From Mixophyes australis (taxonomy: Eukaryota; Chordata; Amphibia; Anura; Limnodynastidae), in the NCBI GenBank assembly GCA_036250195.1, contig JAVHZZ010000006.1, forward strand, positions 156,600,224 to 156,664,223: a stretch of 64,000 bases of DNA, written 5' to 3'. Under the pieces are notes generated by a model. It did no database searches. It had not been told where the DNA came from and saw nothing but the letters and a program-made list of their open reading frames with translations. The translations under genes were made by a program, and so were the position numbers. Of this stretch, positions 44,639 through 55,964 are shown piece after piece (positions within the stretch are counted from its first letter, which is position 1; each line of letters begins with the position of its first letter).

Positions 44639-44720
44639 CCATGGCCCTAGTATAAATCTCACACTCTGACAGTCTCTCTCCCTCTCCCTCACACAGACAG
44701 TCTTTCTCTCTCTCTCCTCT
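44639..44720. repeat. CT-rich repeat, second copy of the 43.9-kb flank
   Basis: TCCATGGCCCTAGTATAAATC and TCACACTCTGACAGTCTCTC repeat the left flank at 43,892-43,930 with one difference (CCCC/CCCT). Confidence 0.8.
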
Positions 44721-44875
44721 ATTTCATTGGTTCCTTCACGCCTCCTTGAAAAAACAAAACAATCACCTCTCTGCGGCGTCGGCACCTGCTCCACCCACAC
44801 TGAATGTCAGGCGACAAGAAGGGATGAAAAGAGAAGAAAGAAGCTGATATAAAAGGTAAGTGAAGGAACGGAGCA

Positions 44876-45010
44876 AGGGGCAGCAAAGGAAGGCAGCATG
44901 GCAGAGTGTTTTGAGGGGCAAAGGAAGCTGCATCGCAGTGTTTTGAGGGGCAATGGAAGCTGCATCGCAGTGTTTTGAAGGGCAAAGGAAGGCTGCATGG
45001 CAGAGTGTGA
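44876..45010. repeat. Short minisatellite, ~33-bp unit
   Basis: GAGGGGCAAAGGAAGCTGCA followed by TCGCAGTGTTTT is repeated about four times, the flanking units being more diverged. Minus-strand frames over it are artefacts. Confidence 0.85.
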
Positions 45011-45240
45011 TGAAGAGAGCCATTACTGTGGCATAATATGAACTGGGGGCAGTGTCGGACTGGGGCATGAAGGGCCCACCGGGGGACTGCAACACTAGGG
45101 GCCCACCAGAGGGGGTGTGGTCAGCCATCATAGAGGCGGGACCTGACACTAGAGGGGGAGTGGTCAGTCCACGAAGGACAGCTAGCACCTTAGTGTAGTA
45201 TATAAAGCATACAGTGTGTGTATAAAGAATACACAGTCTT

Positions 45241-46224
45241 CGACGTCAGGTCTTATTTCTAATATCTATTCTGAACTAATTGTTCCCTCTACTCCTCCTC
45301 GAGACTCCCATGAGATGTCAAGGGAACATGACCTGGGCTCTCCTCTTGATGATGAGGAGTGGTCGGAAATTCAGGACAATGCTGCCTCCAGCTCAATCTG
45401 CGTCCGAATAAAGGAAAATGTTTACAAACTTCTTTACCGGTGGTACTATGTTCCTACTCGACTACAAAAGATACTGCCTGATTCCTCTGACAGATGTTAG
45501 CGTCTATGCTCTGGCGCAGGCTCTTTCTTACATATATGGTGGGACTGGCCGAAACTGATTCCCATCTGGCGCGAAATTAAAGCTTTAATAGAAATGTTAA
45601 TTCAAACCCCCATACCCTTTGACCCTAAATTTTTCCTTCTACCCCTTGGGTTCCCGACGGCCACTAGACATCAAAATAAACTTGCTCGTCACATTATTTC
45701 AGCGACCACATGTCAAATCGCCATAGATTGGAGGCAGGCTGCCCCCCCCTTCATTCTCCGCTGTAACTAATAGGATTTGGCATACGTATAAGATGGAATA
45801 TATGACTAGCATTATACGAAACACGGCCAAATCTTTTAACAAGGTCTGGGACCCCTGGGTGTCTCACTTCCAATACCGATCCGCCTTTTCCTAATCGTTC
45901 CCCCTCCCCTTACGTAGCCCCCTCCCATCTCATTGCCTCTGGCTCAAGAGCGATCTCCCATGCCCCTCCCCTTCTCCCCCTCCACCTCTCATCTTCTCTT
46001 TTATCTTCTCATCCTTCTCCTTTTCTTTTCTTTCTTCTCTTTTAAATATAAAAATATCGGTCTTTATTTTATAGAATCTGTGCTATTTTTTCTCTGAAGC
46101 ACTGAGATTTCTACTTCACTATTCAATGTACTGAATATATTTTGTTTGATATAACATGTATCCTTTTGCATTGTTAATTCTTTTTTGACCGTTAATAAAC
46201 ACTTGTATAAAAAAAAATAAAAAA
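45241..46224 (+). pseudogene. 5'-truncated L1-Tx1 LINE insertion, ORF2 C-terminus
   Basis: A perfect 17-bp target duplication AAAGAATACACAGTCTT (45,224-45,240; 46,225-46,241) and an A-rich tail after TTAATAAACACTTG show target-primed insertion. The coding remnant reads SICVRIKENVYKLLYRWYYV, PTRLQKILPD, then FLHIWWDWPKLIPIWREIK, a zinc-finger-proximal region, and IWHTYKMEYMTSIIRNT. These resemble the ORF2 end of the full-length element at 42.4-42.9 kb but come from a different subfamily. Frames are broken twice. It inserted into hAT copy 3. Confidence 0.9.
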
Positions 46225-46299
46225 AAAGAATACACAGTCTTGACCTGCCCCTTAGATTGGGCAGAACAGTCACCAAAAATCAGGATTGTCCCACTAGAA

Positions 46300-46445
46300 C
46301 AGGCTTGGCTAACCTGTGGTACTCCAGGTGTTGTGAAACTACAAGCCCAGCATGCCTTGCCAATATATAGCAGCTTGATGCTGTAAGGGTATGCTGGGAC
46401 TTGTAGTTTCACAACACCTGGAGTACCACAGGTTAGCCAAGCCTG
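46300..46445. mobile_element. Palindromic hAT MITE, 146 bp
   Basis: About 50-bp arms mirror each other: CAGGCTTGGCTAACCTGTGG at the left and CCACAGGTTAGCCAAGCCTG at the right, through GAAACTACAAG/CTTGTAGTTTC. The flanks CACTAGAA (46,292-46,299) and CACTAGAC (46,446-46,453) are an 8-bp duplication with one mismatch. The ACTACAAGTCCCAGCATGC motif also occurs in the foldback element at 29.1 kb. Confidence 0.93.
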
Positions 46446-47054
46446 CACTAGACTCAGAACATTTGACAGACTTTCCTACCTGTTGTTGTCACTTTTACCA
46501 CCTGTGGCTGCTGGTTTCTTTAGTTGTGGCTTGTCTGGATCCTGGAATGTTGAGGGCCCTATTTGGAAAAAATAATGGGTACATTTAGAAACGCCAAACA
46601 TCCCTGCCATTAAATCAACAGCACCCACATTTAATAATTAGGCCTCTCTCCAGCCTCAACATTAAAGTAATAGTGCTCACATTTGATAAATAGATCTATT
46701 TCCCTCCAACCAACCCCAACATTAAATTAATAGTATTCCCATTTAATAAATAAACCTATTACCCTCCCTCTAAACAGCCCCAGCAATAAATTAATAGCAT
46801 TTACGTTTAATACATCCATTTCCCACGACCATTCCTAGCATTAAATAATTAATATTCACATTTAATAGATAACTCTCCTCCCCACACTCAGCCTCACATT
46901 CAATTATAGACCCAAACCACCTCAGCATTAAAGGTCCCATCACCCCCTCCTATGGTTTAGTATAGATAGGCAGCCCCCCTATGCCACATAGTGCCCCCAA
47001 TGTTATGCCACACAGTAGTGCCCCAAATAATATGCCATGCAAGTGACCACAATT

Positions 47055-47055
<1 letters not shown>

Positions 47056-47103
<48 letters not shown>
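47056..47103. repeat. (CA)n(TA)n microsatellite
   Basis: A CA run passes directly into a TA run of about 15 units. Confidence 0.97.
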
Positions 47104-47105
<2 letters not shown>

Positions 47106-47599
47106 TAAACAAATGGTTAAAGAATATACTTACCGATATGTTGATTGCTGCAGGACAGGCTCTCACTGTCTTCTGGTAATCAAGATGGCAGGAACTGAAC
47201 CATTCATAGCACTATTACTGGATCTCTAGATTGTTAGTGGTACCGGAAATCCAGTGTCAGGGATAGTAAGGAACCTACAAATATGATATCTATAATGGCT
47301 TAACATGCTGGAAGTCCTGCCAAGCCTTTATAACCCCTGTCACCTGAAATAAAGGTCCAAAATGTTTCACTTACTATACTGTATACAAGTATAACTATGA
47401 TCAATATTTTACTAAACTTCCAATTGAAATATCAGGCACGCCCATGTAGATTAATCAGGCATTCCTTGCAACGTTTCAGATGAGGACTGTATATTTATTG
47501 TATCCTTGTCACACACCCTCTTTAAACAATACGTTATTTTTATGTCAGTAACAAGACAAATTGACTTAATAACTGTTATCCAGCACTTCTCAAAGGTCC

Positions 47600-47772
47600 T
47601 GGCTGTAATCAGTCATACTTACCCTCCAGTATGTTATTCACGTTACTTGTTTTATACCTTCCTATTACGAGTTATACATGATATTATGCTTCTGGCATGT
47701 CCAGTAATTTGCCAGTTACTCCTCTACTTCCCCACTATACAGCGCTGCAGATTTTGTAGCACCTTATAAAAA
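47600..47772 (+). mobile_element. L2-type LINE 3' end (degraded)
   Basis: ACTATACAGCGCTGCAGATT followed by TTGTAGCACCTTATAAAAAA is the end of the L2 tail also present at 14,105-14,163. The upstream limit is uncertain. Confidence 0.6.
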
Positions 47773-48029
47773 ACAGTAATCGTGCTTACACCGTTTGATG
47801 AGGTTCCTGGTTTCTGGCTTCACTAAGAACTCAGAACACAGATCAGCTGACAGGGGGAGGGGACGGGTCACATGATCGCAGCTGCGATCGCAATTGAGCA
47901 GCGGGGACGTCGGGTCCTCGTGAGGGGCCTCCAGGTAAGCTCCGCCCATGGGTAAAAGGGGGTGTGGCCGTACGGTAGCCGGGCCTACCGGTGGTTTAAC
48001 CGCTGGGCCAGTCCGACCCTGACTGGGGG

Positions 48030-48629
48030 GCATTACTCTGGCATAATATGAACTGGGGACATTACTGTGCCATAATATGAAAATAATATTAAATAACAGA
48101 TTTTTGTCAGGTAAGGTATTCTTTAATATTTTTTCTTTAACATTTTAAAACTCTTTCTTATAACAATATAGTTTTGTGTATCTCTTTTACTGTTCTTATT
48201 TGAGTATTAAGTGCATGAAATATTAGAATACCTTTCGGTATATACTTTTGCATACTTTAAATGGTCATGCATTTGCAAATATGTGTAACAGAATTCTTTC
48301 AGTAAAGTGCTAGCCACACCCCCACATTTGGTTGGCGTGTGTGACTGACTTTGGCCAAGAGGTGATGCTCTGCCAGAGATGTACTGTGGAGCATATCTCA
48401 CTGGATATACTTGAACTGATTTCCTCACTTGTTGAACCTGATATTGTTAAGGGGGCCGTGCTGTTCATCTCTCACTGAATTTATTTGAACTGATTTCCTC
48501 ACTTGTTGGACCTGCTATTGTTAAGGGGCCCGTGCTGTATTTAATCCTGTTCTGTAGAATAAATCATCCTTCTATTTTTCCTCTAATACCGTGTCTGAGT
48601 GATTGGGGAATCAAATATCTTCACACTTA
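48030..48629. repeat. Tandem ~73-bp duplication in LTR-like sequence
   Basis: The block TTGAACTGATTTCCTCACTT followed by GTTGAACCTGATATTGTTAA occurs at 48,393-48,465 and again, slightly diverged, at 48,467-48,539. It is followed by TATTTAATCCTG and AATAAA. This could be a promoter/polyadenylation region of a solo LTR, but ends were not found. Nothing else is recognisable in the stretch. Confidence 0.55.
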
Positions 48630-49300
48630 TGCCACTTTCATACTGCCGCCCCGGCAATATCCCGGGAATGTGAACCCGGGATATTGCCGGGGGACAGGCT
48701 CCCAGACAGGCAAAATCCCGGGTCGACCGGGTTCACACTGATCCCCGGGTCTGACAAAAAAAGAAAAAGAGAAATTGAAAAAAAAAGAATAAAAAAGTCC
48801 TTTTACCTTAGTATTTCCTTATCGCTGCCTGTCCGGCCGGTTACATGAAAAAATTACGTCATTCCTATTGGCCGGGGAGAAAATTATGCATTTAAATCGG
48901 CAATAGCGGACCCTATGGCTGTATAATATAATCTAGGCGTAGGGTCCGCTATTGCCGCTTTAAGTGGATAATGTTCTCCCCAGCCAATAGGAATGACGTA
49001 ATTTCTTTATGTAACCTGCCGGACAGGCAGCGATGAAGAAATACTAAGGTAAAAGGACTTTTTTATTCTTTTTTTTTTTTAATCCAACTTTAATACATTT
49101 TTTTTTTTTACTTTTTTACACTAGTCGGTTCATAGTGCAGGCTTCCCGGGTTGGACCCGGGAATTACCCCACCAAAAGACCCGGGTCTAATTCCCGGGTC
49201 AGCCGACCCGGGAATTAGACCTGGAGTCATTCATTCTGCAGCCTTGACCCGGGTAAGCCCCGGCAAAAACCCGGGTCGAGGCTGCAGTATGAAAAGGGTA
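48630..49300. mobile_element. Harbinger-like MITE, 671 bp, TTA target duplication
   Basis: TTA at 48,627-48,629 and 49,301-49,303 flanks termini TGCCACTTTCATACTGC and GCAGTATGAAAAGGGTA. Inside is a large inverted repeat: CCTTTTACCTTAGTATTTCC, GCTGCCTGTCC and GGTTACAT...ATTCCTATTGGCCGGGGAGA are mirrored between 48,935 and 49,068, around the central stem GCGGACCCTA/TAGGGTCCGC. Smaller CCCGGG-type hairpins sit near both ends. PIF/Harbinger elements duplicate a 3-bp TWA site, which fits. Confidence 0.85.
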
Positions 49301-49303
49301 TTA

Positions 49304-50042
49304 CAGAGTATTAGAGATGCCCAAAGCATGCATCAGACTCTGCTGCGTGTGCTAGAGCTTGGCACGTCCTTAATGTACATTGACTACGTGCATACGCCCA
49401 GTTCCTTTCCCATTCCAAATTGTATACACTTGCATTCTCTAGCATATAGTTTGTTTTTGGGCATGCGCAGAGCAATTTAACACAAAATACGGCACTTGCA
49501 TTGTTTGATGAATCAGGCTCTTTGTTTCTCAAGTCATAGTGATGTCAGTAGTTCCTTTAAATTGATAGATTGTATTTTCATAAAAATTGTTTCAGGATGC
49601 AAAAATAGCTATCAGAAGTGGTGGTCATCTGCCTTGCACACTCAATATCTACTGCAAAACACCTTGATTTTTTACAGGAGCATCTTGATAGAACACCCAG
49701 CACACTTCATGATGTACGCCTGTTTTCGACTCTCAAGAGACAAAGGCACTGTAAAAAAAAAGGAGTTTAAATTTGCAAAATGCATAAAAATCTTTATAGG
49801 TACACTGGGAAATAAGCAACTTTACATCAAAGTCCAACCACCTATCCCTTTAGTACAACTCTTTCAATCAAATAAACTTTTGCAATTTTAGCCTCATATA
49901 TGACTTCATATTAATTGTGTGTGTGGTCATGCGGGCTGCCTTTATTACAGGTGGCAATATCGTATGTCTGAAACACATTATAACACTGTTCAGAGTTCTA
50001 CTAAAATGCACTTTTAAGGAGTTTTCTGCTAGGGAATAAATG
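49304..50042. other. Unassigned sequence
   Basis: The longest frame (plus 49,496-49,891, 131 codons) has no recognisable motif. No paired repeats seen. Confidence 0.35.
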
Positions 50043-50956
50043 TGTAGGAGAGTGCCCATGAAGAAGGGGAACCACCCAGAGGCCAGGCAAAGAAAAGATT
50101 ATTCTACTTACCCGATGTTAGAGATCTCCTGTGTCCTCCGATGACGCCCCGACCATGTATTGGGGATGTCACTTCCGGTTTCCACGTCCCAGTTGCCTAG
50201 GCAACAACCGGGACGCTACAGGCTCCCTGGCGTGGCGCCCGGCCAGCTGGCCAATAGGCGGGCGTGCGCGTGCAGGGTTACTTAGGTGGTAGCCAATCAT
50301 GGCTATCTAGATGCTCAGGAGGCAGTGTCTTTGGGTGGTATGTTTATTATGTAGCTGATTGGCTCTTCCCTGATTGGCTACTTGGACTATTTAAGGCAAT
50401 GAGGACTGAGCCTCATTGCCGGTTATAGCGTCCTGTTCTCAGTTCTGCTGCATGCTTGTTCACTCTCTGCTTGGTGTTTATACCTTCGACTGACTTCCTG
50501 TGTATGACCTTTGCTTGTTCCTGGACCTTTGAACCTACGCTTCTGACCCTGACCATTTGCCTGAAATCCGGATTCTGCTCCTTCGCTAGTGCTCCTGACC
50601 TTTCGCTTGTCCTTGGATTCCGAACCTGTGCTTGTGTCCTCTGACCTTGGTTTTCTCTGCCTGAACCCCATGCTGCTGTCCGCCAATCACTCCACTCCTG
50701 GGTTCTCCTTAAGCCAGTATACGATTCTCGACCCTCCGTCAGCCTGCGGCCAAGTCTGTCCCCACCACTAGGGGCTCCAGCGAACACCAGGCTTTCAGAG
50801 TAGACTCCTAGTTTCATTGTGCTGGCTTGGGAGTTCCTAACACCCGACTTCTGTTCCAGATCAGGTAAATCTGGCCCATCTGCAGTGCTCCCCGGAATTG
50901 GTCACAGGGAGTCTCAATGGCAGGTGGACCGATTGAGAATAGGCATGTCTGTTACA
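50043..50956 (+). mobile_element. Solo LTR, Ty3/Gypsy-like, 914 bp
   Basis: Begins TGTAGGAGAGTGCCC and ends GTCTGTTACA, flanked by AATG on both sides (50,039-50,042; 50,957-50,960). A TATTTAAGG box at 50,388-50,396 follows three ATTGG-type inverted CCAAT boxes. GCCGGTTATAGCG, just downstream, is shared with the LTR scrap at 235-735. No internal region is present, so it arose by recombination between two LTRs. Antisense frames at 50,413-50,817 are artefacts. Confidence 0.82.
50388..50396 (+). promoter_or_regulatory. TATA-like box of the solo LTR
   Basis: TATTTAAGG preceded by GATTGGC elements at about 50,357 and 50,371. Confidence 0.5.
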
Positions 50957-50960
50957 AATG

Positions 50961-52036
50961 TGCAAAATAGATCCACCCAAATTATGTCCAATTGCACCCA
51001 AACCACATCCAATTGGGCAAGACCATACTCGCTTTCTGGTAGGTCACCCCACCATTTTGGCTGCTGAAAAACAAGACTGTCTTTGGATAATAGGGGCTGT
51101 TGGCATATAAGCCATTATCTATGTCAAACTGGCATGATTAATTTATGTATTTAAATATGAAATGTAGCTTATACTGCCGTGATTTATTTATGTATTATAA
51201 CACACAGATTAGACACACATCTACAGATTCAGCTATAACAGATTAGGAATCTGTGTTTTTCCTAATGCCTGTACACATGCAAGAAAATATGGACTGGAGG
51301 CTAGCAGGATAAGCCAAATAATTAAACTTGCCTTATGTTCAGCTTCATATTGGCAAATAAGTGTCTGGCATGAGATCTGATACAACACATTCAGCAGTAA
51401 TTGTACTGACACATAAACTGCTAGTAATACAATATGAAAGGTTCTAGCTGTCCTGGATTTCCATGAACATTATTGGGTTTTAAAGCTGTATCCTTGAAAA
51501 TTAGTAGTTTTTGATTTATTTATTCATTGACCAGCTCTCCAATACCCCCTTTTGGTGTTCAGTGTGTTGTATTTAAATTTCAGTTCATGTTCTTAATTTG
51601 AATTATGAGATTTATTCAAGGAATGCATTGCAATTTCCACTTGGCCATTCCAGTAGTCCCATTGTCCTGTTCAAAATTAACTTCTGTGTGTTGCATGGGC
51701 TAGCTGGCAGACTTTAGCCGGGGGGGAAGTAAGAACACAGCAATGGCCCATAAGTAACGGCCCATCCTTACAGGGTGGTTTTCGGTAAAATATATATTTA
51801 TCAATATCAAAATAACCTATTTTTTGTAACAATAAAAATGAAAAACATTATATTAAATAACTGAAGATACACTTACCTGAATAAGAGTGACTGCAATTTA
51901 TGTCTCTCCCAGATTTTCTTTCTTCTTGCTGTGCTTTCCTTGCTCTACTCCTGCTGGTGGGTGTTTAGTGGGTGCTTGATCCGCTCTGCTTAAATGGGAG
52001 CCTCTTACTGTATAGGAAGCTACCGTTGTACTTGTG

Positions 52037-52039
<3 letters not shown>
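50961..52039. other. Unassigned sequence
   Basis: AT-rich, no open frame above about 80 codons with a recognisable motif, no paired repeats found. Confidence 0.4.
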
Positions 52040-52111
<72 letters not shown>

Positions 52112-52131
52112 ATAGATACCTATATATATAC
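52040..52131. repeat. (TA)n(GA)n microsatellite
   Basis: A TA run of about 24 units is followed by a GA run and a short TA run. Tyrosine/isoleucine-repeat frames over it are artefacts. Confidence 0.97.
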
Positions 52132-53064
52132 TGACCCTCGTGTTTCGATTTCGAAACTGGTCTCAGTTCTAACCCAACTTCTTGTTTCAGCTTTGCTACC
52201 TGTTTGTCAAACAAACAAAAGGTTTTAGTTTTGGATTTGGAATCTGGATTTAATTAAAAATTGTGAAAAATAGAAAAAATAATGTCATTATTACTATATT
52301 ACTATTTATAGCATTAACAATAATTTCCACTCATTTCTAGTCTATTTTCTAATGATCCCTTCACAACAGTCCCAATTTTCAGCAATTTTGGCCAAAGTCT
52401 GCAGCGATCTGGCTGGTTAAAATTAGTGACAGACCAGTAGCACAAATATATCGCACAAATACATGGCAGTTTAATAGAAGAAAATACAAGCCCTATACTA
52501 GGGGACACAATAGATAATATGGCAGCCTTGCAAAAAAAAAACACTTTAGAGATCATAAGTACCTTCATTAATCTTCCAAGGCGCGATTCAGGAAAGAAGG
52601 AACATGCATTATGTCTTTTAGAAATCAAGTAGGCAAAAATTGACACAGACATGAGTAAAGATTTAGAGAAGTAGATAGATACCAAATTGTAAACTGTAAA
52701 GTTAGTTGATGGCCCTATATACATTTTCAATGATGATCAACTAAAGGTAGAGTGCACCCACAATAAAAAAACTTCAAGGAGTAGGCATACAATAAATTTG
52801 GAACGTAACAGAGTACCATCATAGACACTTATGCCACAGAAACAGACAGCATTCATTGAATGGACAGTGGTAGAATTAATACAGTTAGACATTGATCAAA
52901 CTCAATAGACAAAGGTGGCCTGCACCTTCATCTATTTATATACTATGCACTTACTGTTGGGCAGAGTATACACAGGGAGACAAGAGTCAAACTTTCAAAC
53001 ACCTTGTAATACTATAAGTGCTTGTTATGCTATGAGTAAGGTAGATGTGACTGAAAAGAAATTA
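52132..53064. other. Unassigned sequence
   Basis: A minus-strand frame of 138 codons (52,314-52,730) has two hydrophobic stretches but matches nothing I recognise and has no gene-like context. Treated as chance. Confidence 0.35.
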
Positions 53065-54620
53065 CAGTCATGTCCAAATGATGTTTTGAGAATGACACAC
53101 ACATATTATTTTTCTCAAAGTCTGCTGCCTCAGTTTTTATAATGGCAATTTGCATATACTTCAGAAAGTCATAAAGAAAGATCAGATGAATTGCAATTAA
53201 TTTCAAAGTCCCTCTTTGCCATGACAATGAACTTAATCCCAAAAACAACATTTCCACTACATTTCAGCCCTGCCACAAAGGGCTAGCTGACATCAGGTCA
53301 GTGATTCTCTTATTAACACAGGTAAAGTGTTGACGAGGACAAGGCTGGAGATCACTCTGTCATGCTGATTGAGTTAGAATAGCAGACTGGAAGCTTTAAA
53401 AGGAGGGTGGTGCTTGAAATCATTGTTCTTTCTCTGTTAACCATGGTTATCTGCAAGGAAACACATGCAGTCATCATTGCTTTACACTAAAAGGGCTTCA
53501 CAGGCAAGGATATTGCACCTAAATCAACCTTTTTTCGGATCATCAAGAACTTGAAGGAGAGAGGTTCAAGAGTTGTGTAGAAGGCTTCAGGGCACCCAAG
53601 AACATCCATCAAGCGCCAGGACCGTCTCCTAATGTATATTCAGCTCGGGCACGGGGTACCACCAGTGCAGAGCTTGCTCAAGAATGGCAGCAGACAGGTG
53701 TGAGTGCATCTGCATGCACAGTGAGGCGAAGACTTTTGGAGGATGGCCTGCTGTCAAGAAGGCCAGCAAAGAAGCCACTTTTCTCCAGGAAAAACATCAG
53801 GGACAGACTGATATTCTGAAAAAGGTACAGGGTTTTGACTACTGATGCGGACTGGGGTAAAGTCATTTTCTCTGATGAATCCCTTTCAGATTGTATGGGG
53901 CATCTGAAAATAAGCTTGTCTGGAGAAGGAAAGGTGAGCGCTACCATCAGTCCTGTGTCATGCCAACAGTAAAGCATCCTGAGACTGTTCATGTGTGGGG
54001 TTACTTCTCAGCCAAGGGAGTGGGCTCACTCACAATTTTGCCTAAGAACACAGCCCTGAATAAAGAATGGTGCCAAAACATCCTCCAAAAGAAACTTCTC
54101 CTAATCATCCAAGAACAGTTTGGTGGAGAACAATGCCTTTTCCAGCATGGTGGAGCACCTTGCCATAAGGCAAAAGTGATAATTAAGTGACTCAGGGATC
54201 AAAACATTTAAATTTTGGGTCCATGGCCAGGAAACTCCCCAGATCTTAATCCCATTGAGAACTTGTGGTCAATCCTCAAGAGGCAGGTGGACAAACAAAA
54301 ACCCACAAATTCAGACACACTCCAAGCATTGATTAGGCAAGAATAGGGGGCCATCAGACAGTATGTGGCCCAGAAGTTGATTGACAGCATGCCAGGACGA
54401 ATGCAGAGGTCTTCAAAAAGAAGGGTCAACACTGCAAATATTGACTCTTTGCATAAACTTAATGTAATTGTCTATAAAAGTCTTTGACATTTATGAAATG
54501 CTTGTAATTTTACTTCAGTATACCATAGCAACATCTGACAAAAAGTTCTAAAAACACTGAAGCAGCAAACTTTGTGAAACCCAATACTTGTGTCATTCTC
54601 AAAACTTTTGGCCATGTCTG
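53065..54620 (+). mobile_element. Full-length Tc1-like transposon, inactive, 1,556 bp
   Basis: TA dinucleotides at 53,063-53,064 and 54,621-54,622 flank the termini CAGTCATGTCCAAATGATGT and the right end GCCATGTCTG (reverse complement CAGACATGGCCAAAAGTTTT). TTTTGAGAATGACACA is common to both ends. Length and TA target are typical of Tc1/mariner. A decayed transposase runs on the plus strand. Confidence 0.93.
53435..54480 (+). pseudogene. Tc1 transposase pseudogene
   Basis: The start region reads MVICKETHAVIIALH. A stop interrupts it and GFTGKDIAPKS, the helix-turn-helix part, follows. The clean segment 53,891-54,190 reads LYGASENKLVWRRKGERY, VHVWGYFSAKGVGSL and QHGGAPCHKAKV, preceded by FSDES. 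The end gives WPGNSPDLNPIENLW and RQYVAQKLIDSMPGRM. FSDES supplies the first catalytic aspartate and NPIENLW the terminal glutamate. The second aspartate, normally in QxDNAPCH, is replaced (HGG). With several stops and frameshifts besides, the enzyme cannot work. Confidence 0.9.
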
Positions 54621-54763
54621 TAGAATGTTCTGTAATACTGTCCTTGTGACCCAAACAAGGGGACTCATCACTCTTATATATTTGCAAGTATATAAATATG
54701 TCATGTATCATATGTGTCTTGTATATGAATATGGAATGTATATGAATATGGAATGTTTAAATA

Positions 54764-55242
54764 CCATATTTCATTGATTCTGAGACACAATCGATTGTAA
54801 GACGCACACTAATTTCAGTACCACCAACAACAAAAAAGCTATGATTATATGGAATTGCGATAATTTCTCCAATGACGAACATTTACCTCATTAATATCAA
54901 AATGACAACTTGCAGCTCTATTTCCATATTCTTCTGCATACACAATAACTTTTTGTTTTAATGTGGCTTTGTAGTGCAATGTTTTTGACAACATTTTGAT
55001 TGCAGTAAGGGATCAAATTAAATGAAACACAGCTTCACTATAATGAAATAACGGTGGCTCCACACTTGCAAAGAGCGCCACTGTATTCAGATTGCTAGGT
55101 GAACCGACAACGGTCAAACTTCCACCTGCTATTCTTAGACGTACCCGCTATTCAAAGACGCACCCGCAATGCTAAGACGCACCCCAGTTTTAGAGATGTT
55201 TATATGGGAAAAAAGGTGCATCTTAGAATTAAAGCAATACGG
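54764..55242. mobile_element. TA-flanked MITE, 479 bp
   Basis: TA flanks both ends. Termini CCATATTTCATTGATTCTGA and reverse complement CCGTATTGCTTTAATTCTAA form an imperfect inverted repeat of about 27 bp. Near the right end, an 18-19-bp motif around AAGACGCACCC is repeated three to four times. TA duplication suggests the Tc1/mariner/pogo group. Confidence 0.75.
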
Positions 55243-55599
55243 TAATACATATATGTTATATTAGTGTAAGGTAATAAATATGTAAACCAGACACTTCAGA
55301 TTAGGAAATAGTTGGCCTTCCCAGGGTATGTATAACTCACATTGATGCAGATTTGGTTGCCAAACATCTGTCTTGACAAAGCACTGCAATTTGATTTGAA
55401 TGTCCACATTCTTAGAAATTAAGAGACAGAATTTGGCATATTGGTCACCCAGCCAGCAGCCAGTTGACAGCACTAGTAACATGCTAAAAACAGTTAGGCA
55501 TTGCAATGAGCTAAAAGCTCCCAAAAAAGAGCATTTTATGCAAGAATGTACTACAACAAAGGCTTCAGAAGATTCTTGGGGAAAGGTTTAGGAGCCTAA
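55243..55599. other. Unassigned sequence
   Basis: Frames under 90 codons with no recognisable motif. Confidence 0.35.
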
Positions 55600-55964
55600 A
55601 TCGTGCATAATGGCGTTATCTTTGGGGCCACCCACCCATTTGTTGAAAAGGACATGCAAATAGGTTAGCAAAGCAAGCACTTTAGCGAAACGCACTGCCC
55701 CTTTTGTGGCTTAAGCGCTTAATTTGTTTGGGACCCCACAAAAGTCAACATGTTTGTTGGTTGTTCAAATGGAGATTAGATAGGGTTACTAACAAATGAA
55801 TCATGGGCATTTGGATTACAGTGGTCATCTTCTTTAATGGTAACCAATCATCACCCTCATCATCATTCTCATTGAAAATGTCTACATCAATTACATTTTC
55901 CTTTGAAAATAGAAGATACACCAAGTAGGTACCTATTAGGCAGCATGTGTGACACATTGGAGAA

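Larger units (their letters stand above)
45050..48021. mobile_element. Non-autonomous hAT element, copy 3, 2,972 bp, with nested insertions
   Basis: Ends CAGTGTCGGACTGG and CCAGTCCGACCCTG form the inverted repeat (one or two mismatches), flanked by a perfect 8-bp target duplication ACTGGGGG (45,042-45,049; 48,022-48,029). Internal sequence (CTTGTCTGGATCCTGGAATG, TATTTGGAAAAAATAATGGG, CCTCCAACCAACCCC) matches hAT copy 1. It contains a truncated LINE, a palindromic hAT MITE, a CA/TA microsatellite and an L2 tail. Confidence 0.95.

Noticed and set aside
49496..49891. 131-codon plus-strand frame that could be an exon
   Set aside because: No domain, no splice-site pattern I can defend, no neighbouring exons.
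50413..50817. 134-codon minus-strand frame
   Set aside because: Antisense of the solo LTR.
52314..52730. 138-codon minus-strand frame with hydrophobic stretches
   Set aside because: AT-rich sequence gives hydrophobic frames by chance; nothing recognised.
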